Positions 1 to 5,241 of a DNA stretch of 6,569 nucleotides are shown in pieces. The first letter of the stretch is position 1. Each line of letters opens with the position of its first letter. The DNA is taken from NCBI GenBank assembly GCA_016780605.1, contig JADHLS010000305.1, positions 1-6,569 of the forward strand, in the 5' to 3' direction. A program made the position numbers and the translations under genes. The stretch comes from Reyranella sp. GTDB taxonomy: Bacteria > Pseudomonadota > Alphaproteobacteria > Reyranellales > Reyranellaceae. The notes beneath the pieces were generated by a model, which had not been told where the DNA came from, made no database searches, and saw nothing but the letters and a program-made list of their open reading frames with translations.

Positions 1-71
1 AGCAAGACACGCGCCATGGTCCGTTCTGCTATTTTACAGTGCTGGCATGGGGCTTGCTTCCCGGAGGCACG
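1..71 (+). promoter_or_regulatory. Leader upstream of the transporter operon, possible promoter/operator
   Basis: This short stretch precedes the first gene and is the only place in the window where an operon promoter could lie. It contains an AT-rich patch at 30-35 (TATTTT) that could act as a -10 element, but I see no convincing -35 hexamer. An imperfect inverted repeat flanks the patch: AGCAAG (1-6) and CCATG (14-18) on the left match CATGG (46-50) and CTTGCT (53-58) on the right, with unequal internal gaps of 7 and 2 nt. This could be an operator or chance. The window begins here, so the true regulatory region may extend further left. Confidence 0.2.
63..67 (+). promoter_or_regulatory. 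Ribosome-binding site that fixes the ATPase start
   Basis: GGAGG lies 4 nt before the ATG at 72. The frame is open further upstream, with an in-frame GTG at 39, and in fact stays open to the window edge. I chose 72 because it has this Shine-Dalgarno match, and because the protein then begins a few residues before the first beta strand of the ABC domain, as is usual for the family. The spacing is slightly short. Confidence 0.6.
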
Positions 72-1088
72 ATGGCAACGAAGCCCGACGTCGAACTGGT
101 GGCCGTGACCAAGCGCTACGGCGAGACCCTAGCGGTGGACAATGTCAGCCTGAAGATCCCCGCCGGGTCCTATTGCTGCCTGCTCGGACCCTCCGGCTGC
201 GGCAAGACCACGACCTTGCGCATGATCGCCGGCCACGAGGAGACGACCGACGGCGACATCATCCTGGGCTCCGACAACATCACCCACCTGCCGCCGGCAG
301 CGCGCGGCACGGCCATGATGTTCCAGAGCTACGCGCTGTTCCCGCATCTGGACTGCACCGACAACGTCGCCTTCAGCCTGCGCATGCGCGGCGTCGACAA
401 GGACAAGCGCCGCGCCCAGGCGCTGGAGATGCTGAAGCGCGTGCAGATGGAGCCCTTCGCCGGCCGCCTGCCGGCCCAGCTTTCGGGCGGCCAGCAGCAG
501 CGCGTGGCGCTGGCGCGCGCGCTGATCACCGACCCGCAGGTGCTGCTGCTCGACGAGCCGCTGTCCGCCCTCGACCCTTTCTTGCGCGTGAAGATGCGCG
601 AGGAGCTGAAGGCGCTGCAGACCCGGCTCGGCATCAGCTTCATCCATGTGACCCACAGCCAGGACGAGGCGATGGCGCTAGCCGATCTCGTGGTGGTGAT
701 GAACCACGGCAAGATCGAGCAGGCGGCGACCGCGCGCGAGGTCTTCAACAAGCCGGCTTCGGCCTTCGTGGCGCGGTTCATCGGCGGCCACAACGTGTTG
801 CCCGCCGCCGTCGCCCGCGCCAAGGGCGAGGCGAGCTTCGTGGCGATCCGCGCCGATCGCATCACGGTGCAGCCCGGCAACGCGCCGGTCGATGCCACGT
901 CGCTGTCGGGTGTCACCCGTTCGGTCGAGTATCTCGGCTCGACCGTGCAGGTCGGCGTCGATGTCGCCGGTCTCGAGACATTGTCGGCCGTGGTGCCGGA
1001 GGCGCGCTTCGACGCCAATCCGGTGGCGCCCGGCCAGCCCGTGGTTTTGTCGTGGACGCCCAAGGACGTGCATGTCCTGGGACGTTGA
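72..1088 (+). CDS. ABC transporter ATP-binding protein, spermidine/putrescine (PotA-like) class
   Basis: This is the cytoplasmic ATPase that powers the importer encoded by the next three genes. The 338-residue protein has all the ABC signatures: Walker A GPSGCGKTT (39-47), Q-loop Gln85 within MMFQSYALFPH, signature LSGGQQQR (137-144), Walker B VLLLDEP (157-163), D-loop SALD (165-168) and H-loop His195. The nucleotide-binding domain is followed by about 100 residues that fit a TOBE-type regulatory domain, including GHNVLP near 250 and a VEYLG stretch. This two-domain build is typical of PotA, FbpC and other CUT1/POT-type ATPases. The permease pair and binding protein that follow support the polyamine-like class over sugar or iron. 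All catalytic residues are intact, so it should be active. The start is set by GGAGG at 63-67. The transported substrate cannot be read from the ATPase. Confidence 0.95.
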   Translation: MATKPDVELVAVTKRYGETLAVDNVSLKIPAGSYCCLLGPSGCGKTTTLRMIAGHEETTDGDIILGSDNITHLPPAARGTAMMFQSYALFPHLDCTDNVAFSLRMRGVDKDKRRAQALEMLKRVQMEPFAGRLPAQLSGGQQQRVALARALITDPQVLLLDEPLSALDPFLRVKMREELKALQTRLGISFIHVTHSQDEAMALADLVVVMNHGKIEQAATAREVFNKPASAFVARFIGGHNVLPAAVARAKGEASFVAIRADRITVQPGNAPVDATSLSGVTRSVEYLGSTVQVGVDVAGLETLSAVVPEARFDANPVAPGQPVVLSWTPKDVHVLGR

Positions 1089-1112
1089 GTGGCTCTGAGT
1101 AGAGAGTAGGGG

Positions 1113-1129
1113 GACGGCCCCGCGCCGTC
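1113..1129 (+). other. Small GC-rich hairpin before the binding-protein gene
   Basis: GACGGC (1113-1118) pairs with GCCGTC (1124-1129) across a 5-nt loop. It lies in the 63-nt gap between the ATPase stop and the binding-protein start, and ends 8 nt before the AGGAGG ribosome-binding site at 1138-1143. No T-tract follows, so it is not a classical terminator. It could protect or process the mRNA, or it could be chance in GC-rich DNA. Confidence 0.3.
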
Positions 1130-1151
1130 AGTAAAGCAGGAGGTACGTCAG

Positions 1152-2435
1152 ATGGCTCGTAATCGGAAATTCGGACGCCGCAGCGTCCTGAAGGGCGCCG
1201 CCGGTGTCGCCGGCGCGGCGCTGGGCAGCGGCGCCGTCACCGGCTTCCCGACGATCTGGGCGCAGAACAACAAGAACATCGTGCTGCGCCAGTGCGGCAC
1301 CGGCGTGTCGGCGATCAACGAGATCGCCGAGAAGTGCAAGGCCGACCTCGGCATCACCCTGCAGATGACGGCGCTCGACTCCGACGCCGTGGTGCAGCGT
1401 GTCGTCACCCAGCCGAACTCCTTCGACATCGGCGATATCGAATACTGGATGATCAAGAAGGTGTTCCCGGGCGGCAACCTTCAGGCGATGGACGTCAAGA
1501 AGATCAAGCTGTTCGACAAGATCGTGCCGATCTTCACCACCGGCAAGCTGAAGCCCGACAGCGTCATCGCCCAGGGAACGGCGCCCAGCACCGTGAGCTT
1601 CGTCGAGGGTGCGGGCTCGACCAAGTTCGCCAAGCAGCCAACCCAGTGGTTCACCATCGTGCCGACGATCTACAACGCCGATACGCTGGGCATCCGCCCC
1701 GACCTGGTCGGCCGCAAGATCGAGTACTGGAAGGACATCCTCGATCCGAAGTTCAAGGGCAAGACGTCGATCCTCAACATCCCGTCGATCGGCATCATGG
1801 ATGCCGCGATGATCTGCGAATCGGCCGGCATCATCAAATACGGCGACAAGGGCAACATGACCAAGGCGGAGATCGACAAGACCATCGATTTCCTGATCAA
1901 GACCAAGAAGGACGGCCAGTTCCGCGCCTTCTGGAAGACCTTCGACGAATCGGTGAACCTGATGGCCTCGGGCGAGGTCGTGATCCAGTCGATGTGGTCG
2001 CCGGCGGTCTCGGCGGTGCGCGGCAAGGGCATCCCCTGCACCTACCAGCCGCTCAAGGAAGGCTATCGCGCCTGGGGCGGCGGTCTCTCGCTCGCCAAGC
2101 ACCTGCAGGGCGCGCAGCTCGATGCGGCCTACGACTATATCAACTGGTACCTGTCGGGCTGGGTCGGCGCCTTCCTCAACCGCCAGGGCTACTATTCGGC
2201 GGTGCTCGAGACGGCCAAGGCCAACATGACGCCCGACGAGTGGGGTTTCTGGATGGAGGGCAAGCCCGCCCAGGGCGACATCAAGAACCCGCAGGGCCAG
2301 ATCGTCGAGAAGGCCGGCGCCGTGCGCGACGGCGGCTCGTTCTACGATCGCATGGGCGCCGTCGCCTGCTGGAACGCGGTGATGGATGAGGACCGCTACA
2401 TGGTCCAGAAGTGGAACTCGTTCATCGCGGCGTAA
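1152..2435 (+). CDS. Tat-exported ABC transporter substrate-binding protein (PotD-like, family 1)
   Basis: This is the periplasmic receptor that binds the solute and hands it to the permease pair. The 427-residue protein begins with a twin-arginine signal: GRRSVLKG (8-15), an Ala/Gly-rich hydrophobic segment (16-31), and a likely cleavage after Ala37 (IWA/Q). The mature part shows the pattern of polyamine-type extracellular binding proteins: FDIGDIEYW (91-99), IYNADTLG (172-179), the WKDILDPKFKGK segment (192-203), SGEVV (272-276), Trp281, and PLKEG (299-303) followed by Trp307. Length and order fit the PotD-like group. AGGAGG (1138-1143) lies 8 nt before the ATG, a strong translation signal consistent with the high expression expected of a binding protein. 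The ligand is unknown. Membership does not prove polyamine binding, because this group covers diverse ligands. Linkage to the amidohydrolase gene suggests a heterocyclic or otherwise nitrogen-rich compound, which is an inference. Confidence 0.92.
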   Translation: MARNRKFGRRSVLKGAAGVAGAALGSGAVTGFPTIWAQNNKNIVLRQCGTGVSAINEIAEKCKADLGITLQMTALDSDAVVQRVVTQPNSFDIGDIEYWMIKKVFPGGNLQAMDVKKIKLFDKIVPIFTTGKLKPDSVIAQGTAPSTVSFVEGAGSTKFAKQPTQWFTIVPTIYNADTLGIRPDLVGRKIEYWKDILDPKFKGKTSILNIPSIGIMDAAMICESAGIIKYGDKGNMTKAEIDKTIDFLIKTKKDGQFRAFWKTFDESVNLMASGEVVIQSMWSPAVSAVRGKGIPCTYQPLKEGYRAWGGGLSLAKHLQGAQLDAAYDYINWYLSGWVGAFLNRQGYYSAVLETAKANMTPDEWGFWMEGKPAQGDIKNPQGQIVEKAGAVRDGGSFYDRMGAVACWNAVMDEDRYMVQKWNSFIAA

Positions 2436-2446
2436 CCTCGTTGCAT

Positions 2447-2453
2447 AAGAGGA
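2447..2453 (+). promoter_or_regulatory. Displaced Shine-Dalgarno-like stretch for the first permease
   Basis: AAGAGGA lies just before a strong hairpin, 34 nt from the permease ATG at 2488. The 8 nt directly before that ATG (GCCATTTC) contain no Shine-Dalgarno match. Folding the hairpin at 2454-2479 would leave an effective spacing of about 8 nt from this purine stretch to the ATG. Use of this site is therefore plausible but unproven. Confidence 0.4.
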
Positions 2454-2479
2454 GAGGGCGCCGCTTGCTCGGCGCCCTC
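2454..2479 (+). promoter_or_regulatory. Perfect 10-bp intercistronic hairpin between binding-protein and permease genes
   Basis: GAGGGCGCCG (2454-2463) and CGGCGCCCTC (2470-2479) form a perfect 10-bp, nearly all G/C stem with a 6-nt loop (CTTGCT). It sits in the 52-nt gap after the binding-protein stop. Only a short TTT (2484-2486) follows, so it is not a strong intrinsic terminator. Such elements after binding-protein genes commonly stabilise the upstream message or attenuate the downstream permease genes, giving an excess of receptor over membrane components. It also separates a Shine-Dalgarno-like stretch from the permease ATG, so it may control permease translation. Confidence 0.7.
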
Positions 2480-2487
2480 GCCATTTC

Positions 2488-3342
2488 ATGAAGCGCGCAA
2501 ACACTTGGGCCGCCTACCTGCAGGTCTCTCCACTCGCCCTTGTGTTCCTGCTGTTCCTGGTCGTGCCCATCGCCACGATCATCGTGGTGAGCTTCTTCGA
2601 CTACAACACGACGCAGATCATCCCGGCGTTCCTTCTGCAGAACTACGAGGAGCTGGTTCTGTCGCCGGTGACCTGGCAGACCTACGGCCAGACCATCCGG
2701 TTCGCCATCATCACCTGGGCGCTGACGCTCGGGATCGGCTTCACGCTGGCCTATTTCCTCGCCTTCCATGTCCGCTCGGCGACCTGGCAGACCGTGCTGT
2801 TCCTGGTCTGCACCATCCCGTTCTGGACCTCCAACGTCATCCGCATGATCTCGTGGATCCCGTTCCTCGGTCGCAACGGGCTTGCCAACATGACGCTGAT
2901 CCAGCTCGGGTTGATCAGGGAGCCGCTGGAATTCCTGCTGTTCTCCGACTTCGCCGTGGTGCTGACCTACGTGCATCTCTACACGCTGTTCATGGTGGTG
3001 CCGATCTTCAACTCGATGATCCGCATCGACCGCAGCCTGCTCGAAGCCGCGCGCGACGCCGGCGCCACCGGCTGGCAGACGCTGTGGACCGTGATCGTGC
3101 CGCTTTGCAAGCCCGGCATCGCCATCGGCTCGATCTTCATCGTCACCATCGTCATGGGCGACTTCGTCACGGTGCGCATGATGAGCGGCGGCCAGAGCGC
3201 CTCGGTGTCGCTGATGATGATGAACGCCATGTCCCTGCTGCAGTATCCCGCCGCCGCCGCCAACGCCGTGGTCCTGCTGCTGCTGGTGCTGCTCACGGTC
3301 GCCGCCATGATGCGGCTGGTCGACATCCGAAAGGAGCTGTGA
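2488..3342 (+). CDS. ABC transporter permease, PotB-like (first membrane subunit)
   Basis: This is one of two inner-membrane subunits forming the translocation path. The 284-residue protein has about six hydrophobic segments by eye: roughly 12-34, 72-94, 101-113 (weak), 155-175, 212-228 and 258-275. The cytoplasmic EAA loop that docks onto the ATPase is clear: EAARDAGATGWQ begins at 186, with the conserved Gly at 192 and a downstream IVPLCKPG. Length and layout match PotB-type permeases (binding-protein-dependent transport family). The ATG at 2488 has no Shine-Dalgarno match at the usual distance, and an in-frame TAA at 2446 rules out a much earlier start. The first membrane segment begins near residue 9-12, so a later start would damage it. 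It ends 1 nt before the next permease, implying coupled translation and a heterodimeric channel. Confidence 0.93.
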   Translation: MKRANTWAAYLQVSPLALVFLLFLVVPIATIIVVSFFDYNTTQIIPAFLLQNYEELVLSPVTWQTYGQTIRFAIITWALTLGIGFTLAYFLAFHVRSATWQTVLFLVCTIPFWTSNVIRMISWIPFLGRNGLANMTLIQLGLIREPLEFLLFSDFAVVLTYVHLYTLFMVVPIFNSMIRIDRSLLEAARDAGATGWQTLWTVIVPLCKPGIAIGSIFIVTIVMGDFVTVRMMSGGQSASVSLMMMNAMSLLQYPAAAANAVVLLLLVLLTVAAMMRLVDIRKEL

Positions 3343-3343
3343 C

Positions 3344-4183
3344 GTGAACGGCCGCCGCGGTCCCGCCTTCTGGTTGCTCGCCGCGTTTTTCGCGCTGTTC
3401 GTGCTGTTCCTCTATGGCCCAACGCTCACCATCCTGGTGCTCTCCTTCCAGGGGCCGCAGGGCGGCCTCACTTTCCCGATGAACGGCGTGTCGCTGCACT
3501 GGTTCGGGAACCTGTTCGAGAAGCAGATGGTGGGCGACTTCGCGGGCTCGTTGCAACGCTCGATGGTGCTGGGCCTGGCCGCCATGCTGGTGACGGTCTT
3601 TGCCTCGTTCTCGGCAGGCCTTGCCTTTCGGTCGCGCTTCCATGGCTCGGCCTTCATCTTCTATCTCGCCATCGCCAGCCTGATCGTGCCGTCGATCCTG
3701 ATCAGCCTCGGCATCGGCCTGCTCTTCCGCGTGCTCGGCTGGGACACCGCCTGGTACAGCTCGGCCTTCGGCGCGCACCTCACCTGGACGCTGCCGTTCG
3801 GGCTCCTGATCATGTTCGCCGTCTTCAACCGCTTCGACCGCCGCTACGAGGAGGCGGCGCGTGATCTCGGCGCCACCTCGTGGCAGACCATCCGCTTTGT
3901 CGTGATCCCGATCCTGCTGCCGAGCCTGATCGGCGTCGGCCTGTTCGGCTTCACCCTCTCCTACGACGAGTTCGCGCGCAGCCTCTACACGGCAGGCACC
4001 TTCAACACCCTGCCGCTCGAGATCTATGGCATGACCACCAACGTCACCACGCCGGTGCTCTACGCGCTGGGCACGGTGACCACCGGCGTGTCGTTCGCCG
4101 TGATCGCGCTGGCGCTGGTCTCCTTCGCCTGGGTGCGTCGCCGCCGCCTACGCCACGGCAGCGACGCCGGCAAGGCGGCATGA
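3344..4183 (+). CDS. ABC transporter permease, PotC-like (second membrane subunit)
   Basis: This is the second inner-membrane subunit and pairs with the preceding permease. The start is GTG at 3344, with AAGGAG (3331-3336) 7 nt upstream and inside the end of the previous gene. The 279-residue product has hydrophobic segments at about 8-34, 73-95, 103-130, 146-163, 185-206 and 241-264, and ends in a basic cytoplasmic tail. The EAA loop reads [13 protein letters not shown] (169-181), with the key Gly at 176 and VIPILLPS after it. A segment from 206 with SYDEFARS and the nearby TLPLEIYG (222-229) resembles the conserved SFDEF and TLP region of PotC-type permeases. It overlaps the amidohydrolase start by 4 nt (ATGA). 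Confidence 0.93.
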   Translation: MNGRRGPAFWLLAAFFALFVLFLYGPTLTILVLSFQGPQGGLTFPMNGVSLHWFGNLFEKQMVGDFAGSLQRSMVLGLAAMLVTVFASFSAGLAFRSRFHGSAFIFYLAIASLIVPSILISLGIGLLFRVLGWDTAWYSSAFGAHLTWTLPFGLLIMFAVFNRFDRRYEEAARDLGATSWQTIRFVVIPILLPSLIGVGLFGFTLSYDEFARSLYTAGTFNTLPLEIYGMTTNVTTPVLYALGTVTTGVSFAVIALALVSFAWVRRRRLRHGSDAGKAA

Positions 4184-5241
4184 CCCGCCGCGCCAAAGTA
4201 ATGCGCCTGCCGACGGCGGGTCCGCAGGACACCGCGCCGCTTGCCGCCGCCATCGACCGCGGCGAGGTCGATCCTGCGAGCATCGTCGCCATCGTCGGCA
4301 AGACCGAGGGCAATGGCTGCGTCAACGATTTCACCCGCGGCTATGCGACCCTGGCGCTGAAGCTGCTGCTGGCCGAGCGCCTGAAATGCCAGCTGACTGA
4401 CGTCGAGGCGCGCGTCGCCATCGTCATGTCGGGCGGCACCGAGGGCGGGCTGTCGCCGCATCTGCTGGTGTTCTGCCGCGAGAGTACGGATGAAGCCGTC
4501 TCGGGGCCGCGGCTCGCTATCGGCGTCGGCCTGACGCGCGCCTTCAAGCCCGAGGAGATCGGCCGCAAAGCGCAGATCGATGCCACGGCAGAGGCTGTCG
4601 CCGCTGCCATGAGGGACGCGGGCATCGCTTCGCCCGGCGACGTGCACTTCGTCCAGATCAAGTGCCCGCTACTCACCAAGGAGCGCATCGAGGAGGCCGA
4701 ACGCCGCGGCGCCATGGTGGCGACCGACGACACCTATTACTCCATGGCCCTGTCGCGCGGCGCCTCGGCGCTGGGCGTCGCGCTGGCGCTGGGCGAGATC
4801 AAGGACGCGCCCGAGAGCGCCGTGTGCCGCGACTGGTCCCTGCATTCGGGCGTCGCCAGCACCTCGGCCGGTGTCGAGCTCTTGCGCAACGAGATCGTCG
4901 TGCTGGGCAATGCCCAAGGGTGGGGTGGCGATCTCGTCATCGACCACGAGGTCATGAAAGACGCCATCGACACTGACGCCGCTCGACGGGTCCTGAAGCG
5001 CCTCGGCGGCGAAACCGTCGCCCTGCTGGCCAAGGCCGAGGCCTCGCCCAGCGGCGAGATCCGCGGCCGGCGCCATACCATGCTGGACGACAGCGACATC
5101 CACTCGACGCGCCACGCCCGAGCTCTGGTCGGCGGCGTGCTGGCGGGCGTGATCGGCGACACGTTGCTTTATGTATCCGGCGGCGCCGAGCACCAGGGCC
5201 CGCCAGGCGGCGGTCCAGTGGCGATCGTCGCGAAGATCTAG
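4180..5241 (+). CDS. Ring-opening amidohydrolase, cyanuric acid hydrolase/barbiturase family
   Basis: The family is small and hydrolytically opens cyclic imides. Cyanuric acid is opened to carboxybiuret, which decarboxylates to biuret, and barbiturate to ureidomalonate. The enzymes are cytoplasmic. The 353-residue product closely follows AtzD-type sequences as I remember them: [11 protein letters not shown] (40-50), MSGGTEG (83-89), FVQIKCPLL (157-165), LSRGASALG (191-199), [10 protein letters not shown] (218-227), KAEASP (285-290), [19 protein letters not shown] (297-315) and [16 protein letters not shown] (331-346). The fold is a threefold internal repeat. By repeat alignment the three Ser-Lys pairs are Lys41/Ser84, Lys161/Ser229 and Lys285/Ser333, all present. 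The frame is open well upstream, but homology begins at Met1, whose ATG overlaps the permease stop. A purine-rich AAGGCGG (4172-4178) may serve as ribosome-binding site. The family is confident, but cyanuric acid versus barbiturate or another cyclic imide is not decided. The overlap with the permease gene suggests it acts on the imported compound. Confidence 0.93.
   Translation: MTRRAKVMRLPTAGPQDTAPLAAAIDRGEVDPASIVAIVGKTEGNGCVNDFTRGYATLALKLLLAERLKCQLTDVEARVAIVMSGGTEGGLSPHLLVFCRESTDEAVSGPRLAIGVGLTRAFKPEEIGRKAQIDATAEAVAAAMRDAGIASPGDVHFVQIKCPLLTKERIEEAERRGAMVATDDTYYSMALSRGASALGVALALGEIKDAPESAVCRDWSLHSGVASTSAGVELLRNEIVVLGNAQGWGGDLVIDHEVMKDAIDTDAARRVLKRLGGETVALLAKAEASPSGEIRGRRHTMLDDSDIHSTRHARALVGGVLAGVIGDTLLYVSGGAEHQGPPGGGPVAIVAKI
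5238..5241. other. Shared CTAG: overlapping stop codons of two convergent genes
   Basis: The palindrome CTAG supplies TAG to the plus-strand amidohydrolase (5239-5241) and TAG to the minus-strand MmgE/PrpD gene (5240-5238). The two genes thus overlap tail to tail by 4 bp. I see no hairpin with T-tract around the junction, so transcripts from each side probably run into the other gene unless a Rho-type mechanism stops them. Confidence 0.9.

Noticed and set aside
53..58. CTTGCT at 53-58 recurs as the loop of the hairpin at 2464-2469
   Set aside because: A shared six- to seven-base word at two sites in 6.5 kb is expected by chance and has no symmetry in common.
39..71. GTG at 39 as the start of the ATPase
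   Set aside because: The extra 11 residues have no family match, while the ATG at 72 is preceded by GGAGG at 63-67.
2454..2486. Hairpin read as an intrinsic terminator ending the transcript after the receptor gene
   Set aside because: Only three T residues follow the stem, and the permease gene begins 9 nt after it. Partial attenuation is possible, but full termination would silence genes the transporter needs.
1128..2504. Long open frame on the minus strand (about 458 codons) opposite the receptor gene
   Set aside because: It is rich in Arg, Asp, His and Leu with no recognisable domain, and lies antisense to a gene with clear family motifs. In GC-rich DNA such mirror frames are expected from codon bias.
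3880..4179. Upstream open extension of the amidohydrolase frame
   Set aside because: The extension reads as Arg/His/Pro-rich out-of-frame translation of the second permease. Family homology starts at the ATG at 4180, which overlaps the permease stop.
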